NCBI GenBank assembly: GCA_905221605.1
Contig: CAJNDS010000413.1
Span: 126,001-190,000 of the forward strand
Source of the DNA: Symbiodinium natans
Lineage: Eukaryota > Sar > Dinophyceae > Suessiales > Symbiodiniaceae
DNA length: 64,000 nt
Direction of reading: 5' to 3'
The notes below the pieces were generated by a model. The model worked only from the letters and a program-made list of their open reading frames with translations, was not told the origin of the DNA and searched no databases. Shown one piece after another: positions 51,486 through 61,661 of the stretch (its first letter is position 1; the number at the start of each line of letters is the position of its first letter). A program made the translations under genes and the position numbers.

Positions 51486-51649
51486 ACCTTGCGGCACAGT
51501 AAACTTAACGTTGAGGGCTCTTTCGCAGGGTTGGGGCCCTGAGTTGGAGGCCTCGATGTTTCAACGCAAATCAGTTTCCTTTGAGCCCAATGTGGGGGGG
51601 CGGGGGGGCCCTTTGGGGAGGAGGGCGGTTCAAGCCAGCTCCTAAATCC

Positions 51650-52035
51650 AAACCCTTAGCCCTAGACCCTAAACCCCAAACCCGAAACCCTACACCCTAG
51701 ACCCGTAACCCTTAAGCCTAAGCCCTATATACTAGCAAGCCGTAACACCCTGAACCCTTAAGCCTAAGCCCTGTACACTAGTAAGCATCCCTAAACCCTA
51801 AACCCTAAACCCTAAACCCGCATCCCTAAACCCAGCGCCTCTGCCAGGGCTTTGAAAACATTCTCCCGCATCTGCTCCTTCAACTCTGGCTCCTCGCGGG
51901 CTTTAGGGGAGTTTGGGTTTAGGGGGTTTGGGGGGTTTAGGGGGTTTAGGGGGTTTAGGAGGTTTGGGGGGTTTAGGGGGTGTAGGGGGTTTGGGGGGTT
52001 TAGGGGGTTTAGGGGGTTTGGGGGGTTTAGGGGGT
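51650..52035. repeat. Telomere-like arrays left of the Copia insertion
   Basis: CCCTAAA/CCCTTAAG variants at 51650-51840, then TTTAGGGGG/TTTGGGGGG units at 51905-52035 that form the insertion target. The last five bases GGGGT are the left target-site duplication. Confidence 0.9.
52031..52035. repeat. Copia target-site duplication, left (GGGGT)
   Basis: Identical to 62437-62441. Five bases is the usual duplication length for Copia integrases. Because the surroundings are repetitive TTTAGGGGG, a chance match is less unlikely than normal. Confidence 0.8.
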
Positions 52036-52335
52036 TGTTGAGCATCGGAGCCCAGGGATGAGGATTCTGTGTGTCTGGGGCGCTGTTCCATGGCTTACAA
52101 ACTGCACGGGCGCGATTCTTTTTCCAACAACACAAGCACGTATACGGTTCCTTTACAGCAGTGCTTTGACAGCTTCGTAGACTTTTGGCTTTACATGCTA
52201 CGATACTGCGTTGCTTCGTGGTTTTCTGGGCCTTCACGGCCGTCTTTGGCATCGGTGCTCCACACCTTGCCGTCTTGAGCCAAACACATCGCGGCGGCAC
52301 ATCCTTTCCAAACCTTCACATTCTGAACATCCACA
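52036..52335 (-). repeat. 3' LTR of the Copia element (300 bp)
   Basis: On the minus strand it begins TGTGGATGTTC and ends GCTCAACA. I found no mismatch against 62137-62436. An 11-base match to the end of the dinoflagellate spliced leader (TTTGGCTCAAG) is at 52274-52284. Confidence 0.95.
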
Positions 52336-52346
52336 CCCCTCCTTGG
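52336..52346 (-). other. Polypurine tract next to the 3' LTR
   Basis: The minus strand reads CCAAGGAGGGG immediately before the LTR start TGTGG, the expected site for priming plus-strand DNA synthesis. Confidence 0.8.
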
Positions 52347-52372
52347 TCCTTCCGAGAGGATCGGTCCACCTC

Positions 52373-55300
52373 TCAGAACTGCGTTGGAACTCCTTGATCT
52401 CGAGCACACACTTGGCAGAGCTCCCTTTCCCTTCGCTCATGCTGAGGGATATTCCTCAACCCCCAACACTGCTTGTCGGTGTGGATTGTCCGGCCACCAT
52501 CACATAGGAAGAAGGCTCGTGGACATACTTCTCGCACGCGAATGATTGGCTCCCTTGTTTGCACCAATCTCACCATCGCCAAGTCAGCTTGAACCCCAAC
52601 CTCTATTTGGGCCACTGACCTTGCGGTCTCATTTCCCGGCGAAGACTCCGCCGCTCTCTCTTGTCGCACGCCCATTGACTGCTCCCACGACGATGCAGCC
52701 GCCTCACGCAGAGATCTCGCCCCTGCTGCCCCATCTTCTCCTCTCTTTTGTTCCCTTGCCTGGCCTGCTGCACGATTCGGCCCCCTTGAAGCACAACTTG
52801 CTCCTTGATCGTGTCTTGTAAACCGCGCCACCAGCTCGGTCAACTTCTCGTGGTCCTTCTCTCCCAGCCAGCTTCCGCGATTCACCAACTCCGATAGCTC
52901 TTTGCACTCCTTTTTGCTCAAAGGTCCGTCTTGTTGTCGTCGGGCGAGGTCGCGAAGTTTTGGAAGCTTTCTTGCTCCCCTCCTCAAACATTCACGAAAA
53001 CACTCCCAAACGGCCAACACTGCGATCAGCGTAACCAATCCCAGGAAATACAGGTCCCACTCCACTCTCATCGGATTTTGCCAGTCCTCCTCCTCTCGGC
53101 CCTGCTCCTCTCGTCCAGCGCAGCACTTAACCATAACCACCACTAAAACCACTATCCTAAACACTCCAACCCACCTTGTTGTAGCTTGTGGCTGCGGCTT
53201 CGCTGCTGTTGCTGCTGTCGAGACGTGCTCCTTTTCCGCCCACCGCATTGGCCTCAATGCCACCACAACGTCGTCCACGTAGAACACGGCATGCTCCACC
53301 ACCATCTTTCGAACTCTTGTAGAAGACGACGGTGAACTCGTAGTCGGCGACGTTCCAGGCAAACTTGTAGGAGGCGACGTTCCAGGCGAACTTGTATGAG
53401 TTGACGTTCCAGGCGAACTTGTAGGAGGCGAACTTGTAGGAGTTGACGTTCCAGGCGAACTTGTATGAGTTGACGTTCCAGGCGAACTTGTATGAGGCGA
53501 ACATGTTGGGGGCGACTCTGACCCAAACGATGGCGGACTCAATGGAGGCGTCCCAGGTGATCCTGACGAAGGCGACGGCGAACATGTCAAGGGCGACGTT
53601 CCAGGCGAACTTGTAGGAGGCGACGTTCCAGGCGAACTTGTAGGAGGCGACGTTCCAGGCGAACTTGTAGGAGGCGACGTTCCAGGCGAACTTGTAGGAG
53701 GCGAACTTGTATGAGTTGAACTTGTTGGAGGCGACGTTCCAGGCGAACTTGTACGAGGCGACGTTCCAGGCGAACTTGTATGAGGCGAACTTGTAGGAGG
53801 CACCCTCATAGCTTTCACCCTCGGTCCCGATCTACATCTCAGCCCCCACTTTTCTCCAATGTCCTTCAGCCTCTGGCTCGGGACTTGTTTCGTGAGGATG
53901 TCCGACAACTGCACCAATCCCGGACAATGAACCAACGTAATAGCCTCGTCCTTCACCTTCTGCCGCAGCCATTCGCATTTCAACTTCAAATGCCTCGTTC
54001 TCCATGAATTGTTCTCGCCACCCAAGATCGCAAGCGCCGCTGTGCTGTCGATCATCAACACGCACCGGTGCGGGAATATTTGCATATCCCTCAACGTTGC
54101 CCTCACTGCCTCCATCATCTGCGCCCCTTCCGTCACCGAGATCACTTCAGCCTCCGCGCTGCTCAACGTTATTGTGCTATGCCTCCATGACTTCCAGCAC
54201 AGCACAGTGTTCCTCCACACCACCATCGCCCCTCCATGACTTCGACGGCCTTCCGGGGCAAACGATGCATCCGTAAACGCGTACAGATCCCGGGGATCAT
54301 CTTGCACACTTTTTCCCGTGAACAGGCCCATGCTTCTTGTCGTGTTGATGTAGGCCAGCAGCTTCTTCGAAATCTTGACCGCTCTTTCTGGATCCCTTGT
54401 CGTACACGACGAAACAATAGCCACTGGGAAACTTATCTCCGGTCTCGTTCTCTGCGATAACCAGAGTAGTTCTCCACACCGTTGTTGCGCATCCTTCACG
54501 TTGGCATCGAACAAGGCCTTTCCTTCAGCGTCGGTGGGGATCTCCGGCATCTCATGCTCCATCGTTAGCCATTCCTTTGTTGCTGGTAGGACGCTGTACT
54601 CGTTCTCGGCGGCGTGGGCCCTCACGATCTCCGCGGCGTACCCCTCCTGGGACAACGAGTACCCCTCCTCGGTTCTTCGAATTTCCATTCCCAGGAATCT
54701 GACTTGCCCTTCCTTCGTCACCCACTGCATGCCGCTCGTCTCCCACTCGCTATGTAGCCAACTGAAGAAGCCCTTTATGGTTTCATCCTCCCCAACCGCC
54801 AGCACATCGTCCACATAGAACACAACGTACCCGATCACGACCTCCTTCTCTTGCACCACCGCCACAATCTTGAAGAGGTTCGGGTCCGTGACGCACGGTT
54901 TCAGCGTAGCTTGCACTTCCACCCCTTTGTACTCTGCGCTGAACTTCGCCTCCGCGGCCCGCGTGTTCCTGAAGGTGGTCCACCACTTTGGACTTTGTCT
55001 GAATCCGTACAACGCTGTTTGCACCAACCAGCATTCCCCTTCTTGGGCCAGACCAGCTGCAATCACCGCCTTCGGAACCCTCAGAATGTAGCGTCTCGCC
55101 CCTTTTGGCAAAGGTGCTGTCAAAAAAGCAGCTCGGATATCATCAATCGCTGCGCCCCATCTCTTGTAGCCAGCCTCTGCAATGACTGTTCGGACGATAT
55201 CGGCGGTGGCCCCGGCGCTGTAGAGGTCCTGCACAGACAACGTGTCATCTTCGACCTGGTTGCCGCAAGCCACTATCCTCACCTTTCTTTTATACTTTGC

Positions 55301-55522
55301 ACGATCTGGGTCTCCTTTCTCTTCTTCAGGGTGCTCAGGTGGTTTCACCGTCCACACACACTTGCCGTGCACGTACTCCACGTCTTCGAGGCTATCTGCT
55401 TCCTCCTTTGTGATTCTCAGGACGGCGCCCTTACCTTCCAACGCATCGATCTCCTTCTTCATCGACGGCTTCCATTTCATCAACACCTTCATGGCTTCGC
55501 TTTGTCTCACGGTGTGCACCAC
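52373..55522 (-). pseudogene. Copia pol: reverse transcriptase, RNase H and novel C-terminal tail
   Basis: 1049 codons after an in-frame TAG (55523-55525). RT blocks: RKVRIVACGNQ, DDIRAAFLTAPLPKG, LYGFRQSPKWW and the catalytic FYVDDVLAVGEDE (about 54800). RNase H: FTDASFAPEGRRSHGG and TITLSSAEAEVIS, then HCPGLVQLSDILTKQ, all typical of Copia. After that a linker of 9-residue TSSPGTSPP repeats (about 53560-53810 and 53320-53500) leads to a tail. The tail has two hydrophobic segments (VGVFRIVVLVVVMVKCCAG; LYFLGLVTLIAVLAVWECF), a charged helical stretch and a terminal CDGGRTIHTDKQCWGLRN...CQVC cluster. The tail is not part of standard Copia pol. The stop separates this from integrase, so it needs readthrough or is dead. 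Confidence 0.9.
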
Positions 55523-56965
55523 CTAGAGGTCCGTCATCAGCTTCTCCAACAACTCCTCCACGTTGTCCGTGTAGATGTTCTCTATGGAGGCCTTTGCCAC
55601 TTTGGCATTCTTCCTCCTCTGCTTCACTTCTTCTTGATCTTGCTCCTCAAACGTATGGACGGCCCTGATGGCTGACACCCTTACCTCAGGTGACTTTGAA
55701 GAAGAAGAGCTCACAGTATTGGCTGCTCCCGAACTTGGCCTCGAGGACTCCGACGAGGACAAGTACTTGAGCTCATCTCCCGGCAGGGCAAAACCAAGTT
55801 CACGAAGTGCATCACTGTCCTCTGATGTAAGGAAATCCGACCCCCTGATGGAGTATGCCGACAGCACCACCCTGTCGCCAGTCCACGGCTGCGTTGAATG
55901 CCAGCTCCTCGGGTTGAACGTCACAGGACGATTTGCTACTGGGAGAAGCTTGCCCTTGACCAACTTGTCGCCAATCTTTTCCATGCAACTGACTTCATCC
56001 GATTTTTCTGGCTCTCCCTCCACCCACACCTCTCCGTTCTGGAACCTGGATATGGGGAAGACCACCGTTTCGGATGACAAGTCGTTGTGGGAATCTCTAT
56101 GAGGTTGCGTCCTGAGGTTCCTGAACAACACCAAGGATGTGAATTGGTGAGTCGGATGACGGGTCCTCACCCAATGGGCCATCATCTTCGTCGAGTACTT
56201 GAACATCTTGACGTTTTTCTTCAAGCCCATGACTCCTCCATGCACATAGGCGCCTGTTCCCCACTGCTTCGGAGCCCACATCTCAGGGTCTGGAGGGGAA
56301 AAAGCATCTCTTGATAGTTCATCGTGTGGAAGAAGGGCCATCAGCATCTCCAGCGTCTCCTGCGTGATGTTCTCTTTCTCCAAGCACTCCTTTGCGTATC
56401 GCTCAGGCGGGGACAAGTTCCTCTCTCGCCCCTCTTCAGGCTCCAATTCCTCCTCCAACACCCCTGGCGTTTTCCCTTTCGCTCTCCTTGTTGGAGGTTT
56501 GTACTTCACCTCACTTCCGCGAAGCTCCGGAAGCAATCTCGGCTCCAGTTCCGTTGGATCAATGAGGTTCACGCGCACGCCCTTTGCCACCACCAAACCA
56601 CCATCATCTCGTGCCATGATGTGCCCATCGGTGACGTCGCCTGAGGGTCCTCGATACGATGCTCTCTTCCACCTCGGAGGCATATCCCCCTCAGACGCTG
56701 CCTTCTTTTCACCAGTGCCGGCGTACGATTTTGTCTTGTACCACACCTCTTGTCCAAACGCAGGGATCTCTGGCTCATTCGGTCTCATGCGCCTTTCCCA
56801 CTTTTTTGCTGCAGCATGCTGCGCGGCCAGCGGCCAATCCCCCGGCGACGCCCTTGACGATGTCAGCAACGCTCTCACCGTTCTTTTCGTCCATTTCACT
56901 GCTGCTTCAGCGGTGGCGTTCCCTGCTGGTTCGGAACCTGATGTCTTTGTGTGGATCAACCCCAC
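55523..56965 (-). pseudogene. Copia pol: integrase C-terminal part
   Basis: The frame really begins a little upstream (about 57040) with LHRLHSDRAREFGTRAL, the second catalytic Asp block. It continues HTKTSGSEPAGNATAEAAVK (third catalytic residue, E). A basic, low-conservation domain follows (GQEVWYKTKSYAG; FNPRSWHSTQPWTGDRVVLS) and an acidic linker up to the TAG at 55523. The listed start is only the first in-frame GTG. It is separated from the upstream integrase frame by an expanded AAGG repeat. Confidence 0.85.
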
Positions 56966-56966
56966 C

Positions 56967-57590
56967 TCAGCACTCCATTTCCGAAGCGCCCTTGTTCCAA
57001 ACTCTCTTGCTCTGTCCGAATGAAGCCGATGTAGAGGTAGCCCTTCCTTCCTTCATTATCGTCAGCCTCATCTCTTGGATTGCCTGCAGCGTTTCCGCAC
57101 CTCTTCGTCCTCTCATCGGGCGAACCAAGTACAGCGTCTCGTACTCCACGGGCTGCTGAAGCTTCTCAATCTGCTCATCAAACTTCTTCCTTTCCTCCTG
57201 GACTTCCTTTTTCCCGGAAGACTCACCGCTTTCCCTTGAGCTGCAAACCCCACTGTCCCCTTGGCTTGACTCAAACACCACCTCGTCGATGTCTTTTAAC
57301 GCACCACCTTTTTGTGCATCTTGATCAGGATGTTCGAGCGTTTCCACCTCCGAGGACGTCAAGTGGCTTGCTTTCTTTTCCTCCACAGACTGCAATGACA
57401 AAGCACCTTCCAAGGACTGCATGGACTCCTTCGGGTTCGAGGACTGCGATGGCGAAGCACCTTCTAAGGACTGCATGGACTCCTTCGGGTTCGAGGACTG
57501 CGAGGGCGATTCTCCACTTTTTCCTCCCTTGCCTTCCCCTTCAGACTCCGTCGGCTCATAGTCCAGCTCCTCCTCTTCTGCCATCTCCAT
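56967..57590 (-). pseudogene. Copia pol: integrase middle segment, shifted frame
   Basis: An acidic, repetitive insert (SQSSNPKESMQSLEGA twice) precedes EYETLYLVRPMRGRRGAETL and IQEMRLTIMKEG, the strand just before the second catalytic Asp. It lies in a different frame from both neighbours: a one-base shortage at 57590-57592 (AAA) on one side and a third AAGG copy at 57042-57053 on the other. Correcting these on paper would give a continuous integrase, so they look like recent slippage or sequencing errors. Confidence 0.8.
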
Positions 57591-58029
57591 TTCTCCTTGG
57601 CTTCATCTGGATCCAAATCTTCACGCGGCTCATCCTTCTTCTTCTTCTGGTCCTGGTTCGGCAAGAACTCCTTTGGCACCCTCAACGCTCCCACCAGAAG
57701 ATACTTGTAATCCTTCTCGTACAGGTCCCTCCCAAACGTCTTGAAAGGACCAGCCATATCCAGAGCTAACGAAGCCTGAGGATACTCTGTCCTCCTATGG
57801 GGCTTTCCAGTTGCCGCACTTTGTGTACAGATACTGCAGTCGCGCCTGAACGGCACGTGGTCCGCCTGGAGGTGCCTTCTCCACTCCAGACGCTGCTTGG
57901 CGGTCATGGCCTTGATCCTTGGACTCACCACTGCCCGATCATCTATTGCCTTCGCAATCTCCCTTCTCAAGCCCCTTGACCACGTTGCCAACTTCGCCGG
58001 GTCCATCTTCATCGCGTTCTCCGACTTCA

Positions 58030-58655
58030 CCCTGACGTCGACCAGACCATTGAGATGCTCCAAGGCGTAGTTCGTACCAATCGTGGTTGGCTTCCTCGCA
58101 GGATGTTCCAAGGCGCCTTGATCGAACGAGTACTCGTCCAAACCCGTGGCCTTCCTGAACTCCACCCACAACTGTGTCCTCCACAAGCTGGCGTAGTCTC
58201 TTCCATCATTCCACATAGTGTTTGGGTCTCTAGGATGCTCCACTAAAAACCCTGTGGCCTTTCCAGGTCGCGCGAACTTGCTCACCATGTACAGCAAGAA
58301 CATCTTCGCAATCAACTCCGTGTCTCCATCCACACGTTCCCTTTGGGTTTCAGTGAGCTCCGCTATCCCGTAAGGACTTTCTCCCGTACGCACAGGACCT
58401 TCACGACCTGGAACTTCCCTCCACCTCATCACAGAAAACGTTCGACACGGTGGCCCTCCAAGAAGGTCTTCCAACCTTCCAGTAGCTGCCGCCCACACGA
58501 GGACCTTGTAGATGCCGTCCTTGGTCACGTCGTACGCCTTGCTCTTCTCGATGTCGACATTGAGGAGCACACGCTCGTCGTTCACGCTTTCCCCAATCGT
58601 TGCCAACGGGTCATCCTGGAAACCCTTTCCGGAGAACAAGTTCACGACCCACCTT
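58030..58655 (-). other. C5-cytosine DNA methyltransferase-like domain within pol
   Basis: Motif I NLFSGKG (AdoMet-binding FxGxG), an acidic residue ending the second strand (LLNVDI), motif IV GGPPCRTFS with the catalytic-type Pro-Cys, a motif VI-like VEHP in place of ENV, and KPTTIGTN near the end as in many phage-type C5 enzymes. The order and spacing fit the Rossmann-fold catalytic core; a target-recognition domain is not obvious. Whether it is active is unknown, since ENV is replaced by EHP. Confidence 0.7.
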
Positions 58656-60954
58656 TTTGACTTGTGCATCTTCCTTCTTTCACGTCTCGTCAACGGGAGG
58701 TTCTTCATGTAGTTCCAGCCGGCCTCGTCGGTGAACTCCAGCTCCGTGAACAACTTGTCCTTGACCTTGCCAGGGAGGTCCTTGAACATTGGCGCCGTTT
58801 CGATAGCTTTTGCCAGCGCGGCCCAGTCCTTTACCTCCACCAATCTCCTCAAAGATGTAGTCCACGGCTCCGCTTCACGGTCGTTCACCGCATCGATCTT
58901 TGCCTTCAAGGCCTTCACCTCCACGTACAGCTCTCGACGCTTCTTCTCCTCAATGTGGTTGATAATTCTTTTCGCTTCTTCCTTTGCGACTTCAGGACAT
59001 CCCCCTCGCAGCGTAGTTCTCATTTTTCCAAACTCCGGGTGCTTAATGGCCAGCTTCTTCCCTGTCCATGTCACCTTCCACCCATGGTTCACGAGCTCGC
59101 ACATGGGGATTATAGTTTGTGTCCTGGTGTCGCTGCCGGCGATGATCGTGCCCACGTCATTCTGCATGAGCTCCTTCTTTGTGTCCCCCGCCAACACCAC
59201 AGAAACTGGAACGGCATCTCGCCGCTCCTTCTCATCCCGCGGTGGCCTGAGGATGTTGGTTGCCCCTGAATCTATAAGTGCATCTTGTTCTTCAGCTCCA
59301 ATTGTCAGAGGCTCTGCTGCACACACCCTCACCGCCTTCAGCCTCCACTCATCTAGCTGGCGTTGCAAGGACTCCACTGCGCCTTGAGAGGTTCCATTCG
59401 AGGAGGTAGTCGACGAGGAGGTCTTTGCTGCCATTAACGTCTTGATCGCCTTCGTGGCCTCCCCAAGCATCTCCTTCAAGTCCTGCTGTTCCTGTTCCTG
59501 AGGCTCGCCTTTTGTTGACGGTGAGGTCGGTTGTGGCTCTGGCTCCGGACTCATAGACTTTGCGGTCGGCTCCTCAGTGTGCCCGTTTCCTTTCCCCTTC
59601 GAAGGTGACTTTGGCCCAGGTCTCTCCTTCTGCTCATTCGACTTCACCTCCGCGCTCTTCGTGGGGCAGTCCTTGGCGAAGTGACCCTTTGCCGAACACA
59701 CCAGGCATCGACCCTTCTTTTGCGTTTCGCCCCACTCGTGGGCCCATTTGCACGACTCCCCTTTGATGCACCCCTCGTCCTTCTTCGCAAACCACTTGCA
59801 GGCCCCCTTCGCCGTTGGCTGCTTTCCTTTGGATCCTCCCTTGGGGTTCTGATTGGCGGCCTCCGAAGTTGTAGCCACGCTTCTCGCCTTTGGATTCTTT
59901 TCCGAAGACCCACTCGACGATGAAGTCGCCAATGTTTCCATCTCGGCTTGCAAGTGCTCATGGAAGCTGAGGGTCTTTTCTAAAGTAGGCCCTGCATCTA
60001 GCTGCAAAGTACTTCTCATCAGTGAGGTGCGGAAGGAAATTTGGGGATGCTTTTGAAGTAGCCCATCAACTATCACTCCCAAGCCTTTCGTCAAAAGAAC
60101 GGGGTCAGGGGTAGCAACATCGATGTCTCGGGCTCTGCCAAACCAACGCCCCCAACGACGTAACTCCTCCACCGCTTCAGTTGGTGACGTTGCCGGACTT
60201 GGTGAAGTGAGTTGTCTCAACAACAGGGTTTTCTCCGCTTCACCACCAGGCCTATACATGGTGAGCAAGCGGTAGACCATCAACATCGTCGAGGAGGTTG
60301 CCTTTCTTGTAACCATCTCCGTTCTCACTTCCTCGCCCAGCGCCGCCAAAACCATGCTAGCCGCTCTTGCGTTCACTCGAGAGTAGCGACCCTCCTCCAG
60401 GACCGCGGACTTCGTTGGCTTGAGGGCCAGCTTTTCCATTGGCGAAGCCGTCACCCACCTCTGGTAGTACTCCTCGGCAGCCTTTTTGGTTTGCATCCAC
60501 CACTCTGCTGACGAATCACTGAGGTCGCCCATCACTGCGCCCACCACCTCCAACCAGTCCTGGATGTCAATCGGGCTCGTGTCCTTTCCTGGCAGTGGCA
60601 AACTTGGCAAAGTTGTCGTCCCTGGCTTCACAACTTCAGGTCCCTCAGGCTTCTTTTCCATCTGCTTCAGCTGAACATCCTGAAGTTGCTTGATCCCAAT
60701 TGCCAAGGCCCCCAAGATGTCACCCTGACTCGGACCCGTTGACGTTGAGGCCCTCGCAGCTCCACCACCAGCATCGACTCCGATCATCTGCGGACCAAAC
60801 GATCGTGGCGCCCCCTCCGGATAGGGCTGCTCTTCTCTTCCTTCCCGAACTCCCCTTTGAGGATTCGGAGTCCTTCTTGAAGGGTCTGGCTGACCATGCC
60901 CTTGAGAGACACCAGCGGGTTGTGGTAGAGGATCCTGAACACTCCCTTGAGGAA

Positions 60955-61195
60955 CACCCCCGTGCTGAGGTAGAGAAGCCTGATCACTCCCTTGAGGAAC
61001 ACCAGCGTGCTGAGATAGATGAGCCTGGACACTCCCTTGAGGAACACCAGCGTGCTGAGATAGATGAGCCTGGACACTCCCTTGAGGAACACCAGCGTGC
61101 TGAGGTAGATGAGCTTGGACACTCCCTTGAGGAACACCAGCGTGCTGAGGTAGATGAGCTTGGACACTCCCTTGAGGAACACCAGCGTGCTGAGG
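60955..61195 (-). repeat. 45-bp tandem repeats in gag
   Basis: About five to six copies of CTTGAGGAACACCAGCGTGC + TGAGGTAGATGAGC..., each coding 15 residues (QHAGVPQGSVQAHLP/S), with few differences between copies. Confidence 0.9.
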
Positions 61196-61661
61196 TAGAG
61201 GAGCCTGATCTCGTGCTACCCTTAGCTCGTCCCTCTGTCTTGTCACCTGCGTCAACTGCTCCCTCAAGCTTCTCAACTCATCCCTCTGCCCCGCCATGAA
61301 TTCCTGGACTTGCCGACGCACCTCCGCCTGAATCTCCGAACTTCCCGTTGAGCTCATCGAACTTCCACCTCCTCTCATCGGGCCATAAATCAAAGGTGCC
61401 CTACGCTGGGTTTCCCTCAACCGTTGAAGATCACCCCGGCTAAACAGTGGCGACTGAGGGGCCACATCCGACAGCTCCTGCACAGGTGGTGGTGAGAACC
61501 TCCATGAGTCCGGAATCTGCAGCTCTTCAGGGGGCGAAAACTCTCCCGGCTGCATGTGTGGAGCACCATTTTGTCTCGCGGCTGCTGCGTAGTGCTGTGA
61601 TGTCATCTGTGCTTGCTGATGCTGAAGGTGAGCTGGAGTGAACCCTAAACCACCCCAAACC

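Noticed and set aside
51234-51600. Possible linker exon of the reductase gene
   Set aside because: Frames on both sides of the family V element look partly coding (KFTVPQ; RAKLHKLSLPW) but do not match the missing family segment and cannot be joined convincingly.
11905-52035. CRISPR-like or satellite interpretation of the regular arrays
   Set aside because: Units are 7-9 bp and telomere-like with no spacers of constant length; the genome is eukaryotic.
51852-52091. GFRGF/PPKPP-type ORFs at 51852-52091
   Set aside because: Pure translation of TTTAGGGGG repeats.
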